Below are positions 35,401 to 44,161 of a stretch of 64,000 nucleotides of DNA, piece by piece; within the stretch, counting starts at the first letter, position 1; every line of letters begins with the position of its first letter. The stretch covers positions 36,175,109 to 36,239,108 of the forward strand of contig CM068542.1 of NCBI GenBank assembly GCA_035048495.1, written 5' to 3'. Made by a program: the position numbers and the translations under genes. Under the pieces are notes generated by a model. The model did no database searches and was not told the origin of the DNA. It saw only the letters and a list, made by a program, of their open reading frames with translations. Origin of the DNA: Euptelea pleiosperma. Its lineage: Eukaryota > Streptophyta > Magnoliopsida > Ranunculales > Eupteleaceae.

Positions 35401-38400
35401 CATTATAAAATAAGGGTTTTAAGATAAGTAAGGCAGACAGAATACATGAAGTGCAACTTTAGTATGGACCAATGTTTTAAAATGTGAGACGTATATGAGG
35501 CTATTTTTTTTTTTTGCTCCCATGAGGCGAGGTGTAGTCTCGATGTAGTGCGAGGATCTTAAATTTTTTACAGGAAGAGCTTTTTTTTGGTCTTTTTCTT
35601 CTCTATTAGCTATTTATTATGTGATGTCAATGAATGAACATGGGATTTTTAAAACATTAGCTATTTATTATGTGATGTCAATGAAACTGAAATTCTCCCT
35701 TTAATATTTGAAAACTTTTATTGCTTGTTCCTATATCATATTTTCCATTTATTACCTTCAATTCAGTAATGTATACTACTCATGTGGTATGGTGGTATGG
35801 TCCCTGGATTGGTCGACCCAACAAGCAAACAAATATATTTTTAGCAAACATAATGGTGCTGTCGATCATAACGGGTTGATGACTTATTTGAGATTACATT
35901 GATTTCAATCTCAAGAGTCATTATCCTTCTCACTTAGAGCTCAAGTTCTTAAGAGTTTGGGGCTCTAGCAATTTTTTGGTTCCTCTACTATAGAAATGTT
36001 GTTACTTGGAAACACTTCCAGCTGTAGCTGCCTAAACCACGTGTGTCATACTAATAAGGGGAAGAAATCGATTTAAATAATCTTCATTAGGGTTGTTTTT
36101 GACATATAAGATAAATGTGTGGGGAATTTTGGAAAAAGAAAGGGTAAATTTGTATGACCCCCTCAAAAATCGGTGATATTTGCTTGACCCCCCTCAAGTT
36201 TCATCTCTTTGCATGTCCCTCCTTGACTTCTCTTTGACTGAAACAAAAGTTAACTTTTGTAAATATGGACTGTTTTGCCCTTATATTACTGTACACGTAA
36301 GGATGTGTTCTGACTGAGCGTAGCTCACTCGTCAATCACCCTCTGACTGCTTGTCAATTATCTCTGACTGAGCGTCTGTCACACTTTCGCCTCGGTTTTT
36401 GTTACCAACCGATTAGTGCCACGTGGATGGTCAAGATTAAATTGCTTTTAATTGAGGTAGCTTGAGTTTACCGCACTAACTCCCGACCATGTGGCACATT
36501 TCCACTTGTTTTACTAGAATAAACACCAACCGTAGGATGTAGTGGTTGGGATTGAGCGAACAAGATTGATTAGTCGAATCAACTTATTGTCTTCCCCCCT
36601 TTACCGGTGACGGTGAGGTGGTGAGATGGAGGAGAGGGAGAGAGTTAAGGTTATGGAAGAGAGAGAGTGGATTGTGAGGGTTTTTTTGTTGATAAGATTT
36701 GAGCTAAGTACTATTGGATGTCCCCTGAAATGTGTTATTTCAACGTTTAAAAAAATATGTTTTATAAATTAAAAACACGTTTTTCAAGGAGCATTCAATG
36801 GTGGATACAATGTTTGCATACTTTTAAGTATGCAAACAGTTGCATATATCCTAGATTTGTTCGTTAAGGTGTTTCCAAGTGTCTTCAATAATCTTTGTTG
36901 AAGCTAGCATTAAGATCAATGATCAGGGTTTATTGGAGGTAATGGAGAAGATCTGAACCGTCGATTGGACTTACAATATTGATTAAATTCTGGGTTAAAT
37001 TCTCAACGTACAGTTTTACACGTTGATCATCCACGTGGCACACAATGAGTGGATCAAAGACATGTTTATTAATTTCACTTCAACCAACAATGTTAAATGT
37101 GGCCATCCACGTGGCACTAATCAATTAGTAACAAAAACCGAGGCGAAAGTGTGACAGACGCTCTGTCAGAGATGATTGACGAGTGAGCTACGCTCAGTTA
37201 GAACACATCCTTACGTGTACAGTAATATAAGGGCAAAACAGTCCATATTTACAAAAGTTAAGTCAAAGAGAAGTCAAGGGGGGACATCCAAAGAAATGAA
37301 ATTAGAGGGGGGTCAAGCAAATATCTCCAATTTTTTAGGGGGGTCATACAAATTTACCCAAAAATAAATAATTTTTAATATGTTTGGCTCTTGTATGTGC
37401 CTAAATACCCGAGGCTTAAGCCTCAACTGAGTGAGGCATAAGACTATTATAAATTACTTGAGGCTTAAGCCTTGAGGCCAACATCCTGCATCTCGCCTCA
37501 AATGGACACTCATAGGGATGAGATGTTACTTAACATTGATGGGCAAGAAATATTCCAAGGCGAAGACTTTGTTTAGGATACATTTAAAGGATTGGGAGGT
37601 AGATAGCTTGAATAGACTTCTAGCTCGTCTTGAGAACACGGAGGATAATCATTTTGGAAATGGGATCTCAAGGGAAATTTTCAGTTCACTCATTTGCCAT
37701 CACTTAATGAATCTTACGAGGCCAAAGTGAACCTTCTTTTCCAGCAAAATTCATGTGGACAACCTAGTACCTTCCGAGGTAGCATTCTTTCTTTTGGACA
37801 ATTGCTTTGGATGAAATATTGGCTGTGGATTACTTGATCAATCGGCAGAAGATTATGGTGGAAATGTGTTTTCTTTGCAAGAATAGTGCCGAATCAGTTT
37901 ACAACCATCTTCTCCATTGTGCATTCTTGACATGGGTGTGGCAATATTTTTTCTGATATTTGGAATTTGTTGGGTCATGCTTAAAATTTGAAATAGCTTA
38001 TTGAAGGGTGGAATATTGTCCAATCTCAAGTCCGTGGTTGCATTTTGTTGGAGAGAGAGGATTTTTAACGAAATTTTAGTAAGAAGGTTGAATTGAAGTT
38101 GTAATTCTGGAGTTTGGTTTTTAAGAAATTCAAAGTAATCTCATTTTTTGTTTTTCTTAGAAGTAGTGGTAGTTATGTACAAAGGGATACATACATATAG
38201 TGGGTGTCTTTGTAACATTTTGATTTTGGGCCTCCCCGTTGGAGAGTCGTATTCTTTTGCCTCATTTCTTTTTGTAAATTTCTAGGGTTTTTTCCTTTTC
38301 AATATCAAAATAAACATGTCACATAGGATTAGTGGTGGGTGGCTAAAGTGGATACATGCTTCTGGAGTATTATGTGATTGACACAAAGTTTAAAAAGGCT

Positions 38401-41400
38401 AGTTTTGGTACTAAGGCGTTTTCTCTAAAAAAGGCGAGGCGTAGCCTCGAGGTGGTACCGAGGCGTAATCCTCATTTAAGCCTCAGTTTTTTTAAAAGAA
38501 AGTGCCTAAAAAATTCTAAAAAAAATATAATTAATTCTAGAAAAATGAGAAACAGCATATCATGTGAAAAAAAAAAACTGAAATAAGCATAAAATTAAGT
38601 GAGGCTATAACTTTTACCTTAGGAGTGAAGCTGTCGGAACTCGGGAATGCCTGACATTGTAGGGTTGCATATTTGTTTTCATTCTTGTAGTATAAGTGTG
38701 CTCATAATTTGATAGTGGTTGGCTACTTTCAGTTTACTTGATCATTTACCTTAATCTTAGTTTTAAGTTGTTTTTATTCTCTTAAGGACTCTTTATAGTC
38801 CTAATTGTCAATGTGTGTGTTAGCTCATCTTGTTTTACCATGGTTCTCAAGCATAGATAAATTCTCATCATGCATATATTACTCTTAATATGCTATACAT
38901 AAAGAGATTATAGATGTTATGGTATGTATAGATCTAGTAGAGAGGGTATTTTGGAAAAGAAAATGAAACAAGTAAAAAAAAATGAAAAAAAGGGTCCATA
39001 GTTTTAGCATTAACTATGCAAACTGAGGCTTAAGCCTCAGTTGCGCCTCGAGGCGTATCTAGGCGTACGCCTCATTGAACTGAGGCTTAAGCTCAGTTAT
39101 ATACCTTGAGGCTATAGCCTCGAGGCTATAGCCCCAATCGCCTTTTTAAACTTTGGATTGACATGTCCCTGTTAAACTAAAAATGATGATTTTATGTGCT
39201 TTATGGAGTTGAATTTTTTATTTATTTGTTTAAAGAATCGATTTCTAGACTTTATAGAGGGGATTGGCAGGAAGGGAGAAATGATAAGTTTGCAAATTTT
39301 TCATATGGGATTAGAGTGTAGAAGGGTATCTCGAGGATGATCCAAGAGAGGTTCACAACAGGCATTCTTTATAAAGTAGGGAAAAGAGATAAGGTGCTCT
39401 TTCGGGAGGATCTTTGGTGTGGGGAAGAAACTTTGCAGCTTGCTTTTTCTACTCTTTTTCTCATTTCCGATTTCCAAGGGGCCAAGATTCAAGATTGTAT
39501 TGTGACTATAGATGTGGTGGTATCTTGGAATTTTTGGGTTTAGAAGAAATGTCAATGATCGAGAAATGGATAACATTGGAGCTTTGTTGTCTAGAGTTTG
39601 GAGGACCCTTATTGATGATGTTTTACATAATGTTTAACATTGGAGCTTTTTTACATAATTTCATCTTTGGTCTTCCTCCTCTTCTGATTTTAGATGATGT
39701 TTTTTTTATTCCTTTATGTTAGATGGGGAGAATTGTTATGAGGCTTTTCTGCTCTTTCTTGAGCTATTGTTAGTTTTGCTCAAGGAAATAAATTTCGATT
39801 TCGAGGTTTATTTCAACTAGCCCGGAATTGGAAATATTTCCACGAAATATTTGGACCAGTGTGGAAATAATACATTTTTCATGGAAATGATGGAAATAAT
39901 GTGGAAATAATGGAAATATTGTGGAAATGTTTGTGGAAAGTTTGGGAAATGATAAAACAAGCATAAAAACAAACTCATAAGCTATCAAACCAAGATATAC
40001 AACCATATGTAGTGTGGAAATGAATGACCATAACGATCTTTAATATGTTGAGGCAGGCATGTAATAGTCAGTCAAGGTATAATTTAATTAGATAACTATT
40101 ATTCAATTATCTATTATAAAAAAGTCATAAATCAAGGTATTAACGAATCTTTATTCACTTACATTAATGTCTTAATATTATGTATAATTTTAGAAAACCT
40201 ATTTACTATTATCTTATTACATTTACTTAATTTTTTGAATGTTCAAATAATTTTAGGAAAAAACTTTAACCTAACCAACTTGTAGATGGGCTGAGTAATG
40301 CAACATATAATCAATTTATGCACAAGCATGGATGTTTAGGGTAAAAACCAATGAAATTGGGGTTTCCCCTAAATTTCAAATTTTCACCCTAAATGATCTT
40401 CAATCTGTGCACAATCAAGTGTAAATGCATCATAGATTTGATGCATTTATACCTAAACTATCTATTTGTAGCAAGAAATTGTATACTTAAGTACATTTCG
40501 AATTTAAAAAAAAATCCAAATGGGATTCGAATCATCCTCACGATCAATCCGTGAACCAAGAAATATACAATGGATTGATTTTTTTTATAAAATAAATATA
40601 TGAAAATGGGTTAAATAGATCAAATATGGGGATTCGTGGTGGTTTTGAGCTCAAATGAAATGTTTCCTACCTTCAATAGAAATGTTTCCATAGATTTTGA
40701 AACATTTCGACTGAAATAAAAGCTATGTACACTGTCAATTGATCGAAATTTACTGTTTACGCAAAATATTTCAACTTGTATGGAAACATTTCGTGTATGT
40801 ATTCTTTCGTTTCGTTTCGATAATTTCGCGAAATTTATTTCCTTGGTTTTGCTCGACAACTCCCTCCTTGAGGTTGGTCTAGGTTGTATCTTGGGGGGTT
40901 TTCCCCGTTCTTTTATCAAACTTTGTATGTTTATCAGACAAATAAAGAAATAAATGGATGCCTTAAAAGAAATTCTGTCTAGACGTAGTGAGAAGTGTTG
41001 CTGGTAATTAAAACATTATGAATCAGACACTATAATATGGCATTTCTCATTTTTGCTGACAACATTAGATGAAGATTGTAGGAATGAAATCTCATGAACT
41101 ATTTTGTTTTGTTCAAACAACTGTCTAAATTAGGTGGAGACAAATTCACACCACCGTCACTTTGAAGAAGTCGAGGTTTCTACTGAGTAATTTTTCTTTT
41201 GGAAGTCCTTGAATCGAGGGAGCATGCAAAAAACCTCTTATTGTTCACAAAAACACTGCAAGAAAGGTTGATATCAACGATGATTTCAACACCAACATCA
41301 GAAAAGAGGGGATGCGCAGATATAGGCACTTTCAGGAGACAGGAGGATATAGAGGCAGCGGACGGAGTCTGACCTCTAGATGGACATACAAACCAGAAAA

Positions 41401-43391
41401 GAGGGGATGCGCAGATATAGGCACTTTCAGGAGACAGGAGGATATAGATTCTGACCTCTAGATGGACATACAAACCAAAAATCAGCCTGATTAGTGGGTT
41501 AAAAATCAATCCACGAAAACGACTCCAATCCAATGCTTAGAAATCACTAATCAAGCTAATTTCTGGTCTGTATGTCCATCTAGAGGACAAAAAGTAGAAA
41601 GAGGAGAAAAAAGAGAAAAAAGAGAAAGAAAACACTTACCGAACAGTTGCTGCTTCGCCGGACATCGCCGAGGGCTTCCAAAGTTCGGCGGAGGGTTTTG
41701 CTACCGGAGGGATGTCGCTGTTGGGTTTGGAGGTCAGAGGGGCTTCGTCTTTTTCGCAACCGGTGGGTTCTGTTTAGGGTTTCTCCAAAAAAAAACCTCT
41801 AAAACTGTCTACCCACTTATATACACGATGGGTAAAATAAAATTGCTTAATCGCCATTTTTTTTGGGGAAAAATTGGCGATTAAATCGCTAATTTAAAAA
41901 ATTGCGGCGATTTTTGTGACTAGGGTGAGATGGATCAGTAGACAAAATAAGAAAAACTAAAACATTCGAGGAAATCTAGGAATTAGCTTTAATAGGAGAA
42001 AAGTAAGGGAAAGACGATTAGGATGGTTTGGGCATGTATAACAAAGACCAACAATGACACCAGTGATGAGCGCTTTGGTTCAAGTTGAAGGCGCCATAAA
42101 AAGGGATAGAGAAAGGATGAAAATGACGTGTATTGAGGTAGTAGGAAAAGAATTAAGACGTATGCCTTGACAGAAGATACATTTCTAACTAGAGTAGAAC
42201 GACAAAGTAAGATTCATGTTGCCGACCCCAAATTGTTGGGATAAGGCGTAGATGATTATTATTTTAAATATATGAAAAGTTAATATGAACTACTGAAGCT
42301 TCCAAAGTGGGATGTTGCCAACCTTGGTTTAGAGAAACTTTTTGCTGTTAGTTCCTTAAAAACATGAACCTTGACGTAGAAGTAGAAGTTCCAACTTTGG
42401 ATTTCTTTGTGCATGAAAAGCTTGTATCAAGTTTTGTTTGGCAGTGGTTATAGGTTTGGAATAATATCAAAAGAATATTTACATGGATATCTTGGGCAAA
42501 TAGGAAAAGGAAGTGTCCTTAACAATTTATTCAAGTCCTTTCTGCATTATATAAGAATTTATCTTACACGTGTTCTTTACTTAAAGCACATCTTAAGGCT
42601 TTATGGCAGGTTTGAGCAAACAAATCCACTCGTCATATTTATGGCTCTATGCCTTTTTATGCTATCTAATAGTGTGCTGTTACTACGCTTATCAAAAAAG
42701 AAAAGAAAAATAGTACTGCAACTATTTTGTTTCCAAAAAGTGAAATTTCCAGAGAACATTGTTGAAGAAAAATGAATGAAAAGTATTAATATATCTTCAT
42801 GTTGGTTTCTGATTGGCATCAACCATGTTATTAACGTTGCAGACTGACTGGGAGGGTGGCTATTTCCCACTTACTCTGCACTTCAGTGAAGACTACCCTA
42901 GCAAACCACCAAAATGCAAGTTCCCTCAAGGTTTTTTCCACCCTAATGTCTACCCTTCTGGAACTGTATGCCTGTCCATCCTCAACGAGGACAGTGTAAG
43001 TACCCAACACTGCTATAATATGTTTGAAAACGACAGTGATTGAAGTATATGGTCTTAAAAGGAAAAGGGTTCCAGGAAGCTCAATAGTTAGGTTATGTGT
43101 AGGGATGGAGACCAGCCATTACAGTGAAGCAAATTCTTGTGGGCATACAGGATTTGCTGGACCAGCCGAACCCTGCGGATCCAGCTCAGACAGATGGATA
43201 TCACCTCTTTATCCAGGTATTTTTCCACCTCAAAATCTTTAATTCTTGTATCAGATCACCATTTCTATGGTTACTCTCTGAAATGGTGTAATTGTTTCCA
43301 CTGAGTAATGTGATTCCGACATGTGTAGGAACCTGTGGAATACAAGAGAAGGGTCAGGCAGCAAGCTAAGCAATACCCACCTCTAGTTTGA
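20161..43391 (+). CDS. SCE1: SUMO-conjugating enzyme E2 (SCE1/UBC9), five exons with a 22.4-kb intron
   Basis: Exons are 20161-20229, 20350-20433, 42843-42995, 43103-43216 and 43329-43391 (TGA), all phase 0 with GT-AG borders, giving exactly 160 residues as in plant SCE1. The enzyme accepts SUMO from the SAE1/SAE2 E1 as a thioester on its active cysteine and passes it to target lysines, mainly in the nucleus. Visible landmarks: the basic N-terminal helix [19 protein letters not shown] that contacts SUMO/E1; [10 protein letters not shown]; the HPN motif and active site [15 protein letters not shown] with Cys94; [16 protein letters not shown]; and the C-terminal [16 protein letters not shown] helix region. 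No key residue is missing. The ATG at 20161 has the usual MSG(G)IARGR start. Intron 2 (20434-42842, donor GGG|GTAAGT, acceptor TTGCAG|ACT) holds at least ten TE insertions on both strands. Introns 1, 3 and 4 are only 107-120 bases. Nothing suggests a pseudogene. Confidence 0.95.
20434..22740. other. 5' part of SCE1 intron 2, no clear element
   Basis: No recognisable protein remnant. 20980-21170 ends in a poly-A run after TTTAATGAATTCACC and could be an old LINE tail. 22050-22370 is a purine-rich, Glu/Lys/Arg-coding open frame of low complexity that I do not regard as a gene. Confidence 0.4.
22749..23119. mobile_element. hAT-type MITE filled with GGTTCCGGTT repeats
   Basis: The ends TAGGGGTGTCAA and TTGACACCCCTA are perfect 12-base inverted repeats. 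GATCCATC is duplicated exactly on both sides (22741-22748 and 23120-23127), an 8-bp target duplication typical of hAT elements. The whole interior is degenerate short repeats of CGGTTCCGGTTC and its complement GAACCGGAACC. No ORF. Confidence 0.88.
23128..24860. other. Intron stretch with a possible LINE tail, otherwise unassigned
   Basis: An open frame at 23229-23411 ([20 protein letters not shown] onward) looks protein-like but I do not recognise it. 23430-23540 ends TTAATAAAGTTTCTTTCCCACAAAAAA, like an L1 3' end. 23850-24860 is AT-rich with nothing recognised. Confidence 0.35.
24861..26166. repeat. LTR-like repeat block (boundaries uncertain)
   Basis: The block begins TGTTGAAATT and could end CCCCCACA, giving TG...CA termini, and carries the tandem array at 25142-25575. 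The 3' part (GAGATCATCCTATCAATTGC, CTCGAAGATTGTGTGGGA) resembles the end of a Gypsy LTR and its leader. I found no target duplication and no second LTR. Confidence 0.3.
25142..25575. repeat. Tandem array, about nine copies of a ~50-base unit
   Basis: Each unit contains CTTGACGGTCAAGGCATTCA, then ACCCTTCCCGACAAGTCCTT and a short T/A-rich spacer. Unit starts at 25191, 25239, 25286, 25337, 25388, 25438, 25488 and 25538 give a period of 47-51 bases; a weaker unit lies before the first. CTTGACGGTCAAG is a near-palindrome, so the array presents regularly spaced dyads. Confidence 0.85.
27205..27517. mobile_element. hAT-like non-autonomous element (TTTCG-repeat interior)
   Basis: The ends CATGGTTTAAAATTTCGT and ACGAAATTTTAAACCTTG share a perfect 15-base inverted repeat. 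The flanks ATTACACC (27197-27204) and ATCACGCC (27518-27525) match at 6 of 8. The interior repeats GTTTCGTTTCG, GTAATATTTCG and CGAGACA words. It lies inside the minus-strand Copia remnant. Confidence 0.65.
28110..28310 (-). pseudogene. Copia reverse transcriptase fragment
   Basis: An open minus-strand frame reads [20 protein letters not shown], then RKYVLDL, then [11 protein letters not shown]: the segment following the YVDD box in Copia reverse transcriptase. The VYVDDIVV box itself is in a different frame around 28360-28395. Part of the 26911-28610 element. Confidence 0.75.
29241..30754 (-). mobile_element. Ty3/Gypsy chromovirus remnant: integrase end, chromodomain and 3' LTR
   Basis: On the minus strand the integrase C-terminus ([10 protein letters not shown], then [20 protein letters not shown], then GMSPFELV) leads through the linker DYVMVRM...GPFKILKR-like sequence (here [10 protein letters not shown]) and [10 protein letters not shown] chromodomain follows ([26 protein letters not shown], about 29850-29990). 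A polypurine GATGGGGAGAG precedes a probable LTR at 29241-29801 (TGATGAAGAC...TTTTCAACA). Several frameshifts and stops make it non-functional. The 5' half is gone, replaced at about 30748 by LINE sequence. Confidence 0.75.
30748..30880 (-). pseudogene. L1 endonuclease fragment fused to Gypsy integrase
   Basis: The minus-strand reading [20 protein letters not shown], then DNFN, matches the same L1 segment seen at 13640-13705 ([23 protein letters not shown]). It passes without a stop into the Gypsy [10 protein letters not shown]. An upstream piece [15 protein letters not shown] is in another frame. Confidence 0.55.
30881..31138. other. Short unassigned intron stretch
   Basis: No coding similarity or repeat pairing seen between the LINE fragment and the GA tract. 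Confidence 0.3.
31139..31158. repeat. (GA)n microsatellite
   Basis: GAGAGAGAGAGAGAGAGAGG; directly precedes the RTE LINE reverse transcriptase remnant. Confidence 0.85.
31160..32600 (+). pseudogene. RTE-type LINE reverse transcriptase remnant with internal duplications
   Basis: Landmarks in order: NQFGFM-like start (FGFMVGG), [20 protein letters not shown] then KAYN, then [18 protein letters not shown] where the FADD box should follow, then [18 protein letters not shown]. The downstream helical region reads [18 protein letters not shown] and [10 protein letters not shown]. The FADD active site reads FVGN in one copy and FIDN in the next, because 87 bases (29 codons) are duplicated in tandem at 31756-31842 and 31843-31929. 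A roughly 115-base tandem duplication lies upstream (31483-31597 and 31598-31700). Many stops; non-functional. Confidence 0.75.
32957..33095. mobile_element. Short hAT-like element with perfect 8-bp target duplication
   Basis: CAAGGTTGGAAATTTTGACC at the left and GAAATTTAAAACCTTG at the right are imperfect inverted repeats. CTTGCAAG is duplicated exactly (32949-32956 and 33096-33103). At 139 bases it is almost entirely repeats of GAAATTTCGG and its complement CCGAAATTTC. No coding capacity. Confidence 0.8.
33104..35249. other. SCE1 intron 2, largely featureless stretch
   Basis: AT-rich sequence without recognisable protein remnants or paired termini. Open frames at 33447-33669 have no recognisable similarity. 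Confidence 0.4.
35250..35325. repeat. Three tandem copies of a ~28-base unit
   Basis: AAAATGACACATGGTTTTGTG is repeated with ACAT or AAACAT spacers; the third copy diverges into GGTTGAATGCC, the start of a MITE fragment with GGGCTGATTTTTG (about 35322-35420). Confidence 0.7.
35470..37499. mobile_element. hAT-like element (GAGGCTTAAGCCTC type) split by a Mutator-like element
   Basis: The left end CAATGTTTTAAAATGTGAGAC and GAGGCGAGGTGTAGTCTCGATG match the type of the element at 38384-39155. The right part (37405-37499) has CGAGGCTTAAGCCTC, GAGTGAGGCATAAG and a decayed terminus CATCTCGCCTCA. The flanks GTATGGAC (35462-35469) and AAATGGAC (37500-37507) match at 6 of 8. The middle is interrupted by 36142-37359. 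A 30-base direct repeat (TTAGCTATTTATTATGTGAT onward) occurs at 35607 and 35658. Confidence 0.5.
36142..37359. mobile_element. Mutator-like foldback element with ~280-base inverted repeats
   Basis: Left and right arms (36142-36437 and about 37085-37359) are near-complete inverses: ends GGGTAAATTTGTATGACCCC / GGTCATACAAATTTACCC, then CTTGACTTCTCTTTGACT, ACTGTACACGTAAGGATGTG, AGCGTAGCTCACTCGTCAAT and TTTCGCCTCGGTTTTTGTTA. Flanks AAAAAGAAA (36133-36141) and AAAAATAAA (37360-37368) match at 8 of 9, fitting a 9-bp Mutator-type target duplication. The ~650-base centre has no transposase. It does hold a perfect hairpin TGTTTGCATACT-TTTA-AGTATGCAAACA (about 36812-36839). Confidence 0.82.
37508..38300 (+). 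pseudogene. L1 LINE 3' fragment with RVT zinc-binding domain
   Basis: The reading [19 protein letters not shown] (37518 on) and, in other frames, [30 protein letters not shown] and [12 protein letters not shown] match the zinc-binding domain at the C-terminus of plant L1 reverse transcriptases (Cys-x2-Cys...His-x3-4-Cys). Frameshifts separate the blocks. The 3' end runs to TTTTTCCTTTTCAATATC. Confidence 0.65.
38384..39155. mobile_element. hAT-like element with perfect ends and target duplication
   Basis: CAAAGTTTAAAAAGGC and its exact complement GCCTTTTTAAACTTTG form the ends. GATTGACA is duplicated exactly (38376-38383 and 39156-39163). Subterminal zones repeat GAGGCTTAAGCCTC, GCCTCGAGGC and AGGCGTA(G/C)GCCTC palindromes; the centre is plain AT-rich sequence. 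No transposase. Confidence 0.88.
39230..39772 (+). pseudogene. L1 LINE fragment (region before the zinc-binding domain)
   Basis: The reading [20 protein letters not shown], then [19 protein letters not shown] and [13 protein letters not shown], matches the conserved W/GDG-x-x-x-FW-D-x-W segment of plant L1 ORF2 (here [14 protein letters not shown]). A following frame carries [19 protein letters not shown]. Different copy from 37508-38300, since both contain the same DWEVD-like segment. Confidence 0.6.
39781..40845. mobile_element. hAT-like element, 1.07 kb, perfect ends and target duplication
   Basis: CAAGGAAATAAATTTCG and CGAAATTTATTTCCTTG are exact inverted repeats. GTTTTGCT is duplicated exactly (39773-39780 and 40846-40853). 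The left zone repeats TGGAAATAATGGAAAT words; the right zone repeats GAAACATTTCG and GTTTCGTTTCG. The centre is AT-rich and non-coding. Confidence 0.88.
41251..41930. mobile_element. Possible CACTA-type fragment carrying a family-1 MITE and a 52-base duplication
   Basis: CACTGCAAGAAAGG at 41251 and GGCGATTTTTGTGACTAG near 41908 resemble CACTA termini, but weakly and without a target duplication. Inside, a block of about 52 bases starting GAAAAGAGGGGATGCGCAGA occurs at 41301 and 41396. A family-1 MITE core (TCTAGATGGACATACAAACC / GGTCTGTATGTCCATCTAGA) spans 41376-41586. A GC-richer part follows (41640-41780). Confidence 0.3.
41935..42260 (+). pseudogene. RTE-type LINE 3' end
   Basis: The reading [11 protein letters not shown], then [20 protein letters not shown], then the tail GTTGCCGACCCCAAATTGTT and GGGATAAGGCGTAGATGATTATTATT, is the characteristic 3' terminus of plant RTE LINEs, which normally ends in short trinucleotide repeats. 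Stops are present. Confidence 0.75.
42261..42842. other. 3' end of SCE1 intron 2
   Basis: Non-repetitive by eye, T-rich, probably original intron sequence. Open frames here have no recognisable similarity. The acceptor TTAACGTTGCAG precedes exon 3. Confidence 0.4.
42843..43391 (+). CDS. SCE1: SCE1 exons 3 to 5
   Basis: Exon 3 (42843-42995) starts TDWEGG and holds Cys94. Exon 4 (43103-43216) encodes GWRPAIT to HLFIQ. Exon 5 (43329-43391) encodes [20 protein letters not shown] and the stop. Introns of 107 and 112 bases separate them. The reading joins residue 51 to 52 of the canonical enzyme across the giant intron without gap or overlap. Confidence 0.93.
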
Positions 43392-44161
43392 TGCAACACC
43401 TGTTTTTTCTTGATATTGTTGGTGCACGCTTGTCAGTCGCATAGTAAATCATTTTTGTCAGGTGGGCAGAAATTATGACATTAGACCGACTTAAAAAACA
43501 ACAATGCGTTATTATTTTTCAGTTTCTTCTGTTGTATGCTCGTCCATGGATTGACTATATAACGGTCTGATTATATTTGGACTTTCTCAAATTGAATATA
43601 GATATGATCCACAAAAGTGTTTCGTACTGCATGCTGAACAGAAATATATAAAAGCCAGCCTTATGAGTTCTTGTGCTATTATTTTATGTTCGAAGGTGTA
43701 TAGATCTTATAATGAGTGCCATATCCTACGTGCTAAAATCCATCAGATAGCTGATTTGTAGCCACTGGATGTAAACAAATTTTCACCATGGGTATCATGA
43801 ACAGAACCATGGGTAAAAACATTGGATGCCAAGCCTATAATGAAAAAAAAAAAATGCACAAATCCAAGGATTAAGAGTCATCTATCAGGATGACTTTTGG
43901 TGTAATAGGTTCACCTTGGGTGGGCCAACATCAGGGGTCAGTGTCACCGAAGAGTATCACTTTCCAAGTTTATCATAAAAATTGTCAAGATAGTTGGAAA
44001 ATTAAATAAAATATCTCCGACATGTGGTTATGAAATTATGATAACAGGGAAACAATGAAGTTCATTTAAAACCATTGAAAAAGAAAACACCATGGCTGAC
44101 ATGCTACTACGCCACTAGAGTTGGTAACTTTGCTGAGCCGCAACGATCGTTTGATACCTTG
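43392..44161. other. Convergent intergenic region between SCE1 and the first glycosyltransferase
   Basis: Holds the SCE1 3' UTR (T-rich, to about 43700) and the 3' flank of the minus-strand glycosyltransferase. 43990-44090 (AAATAAAATATCTCCGACAT, then GAAAAAGAAAACACCAT) is shared with the 3' flank of the second copy at 51130-51235. The only interspersed sequence is a short fragment near 43880 with GACTTTTGGTG. Confidence 0.45.

Noticed and set aside
36142..37359. Inverted repeats as a microRNA precursor
   Set aside because: The arms are ~280 bases with terminal features and an 8/9 matching 9-bp flanking duplication, which fits a Mutator-like element better than a miRNA gene.
41251..41930. A definite CACTA transposon
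   Set aside because: Terminal similarity is short and no 3-bp duplication or subterminal repeats were found; kept only as a low-confidence possibility.
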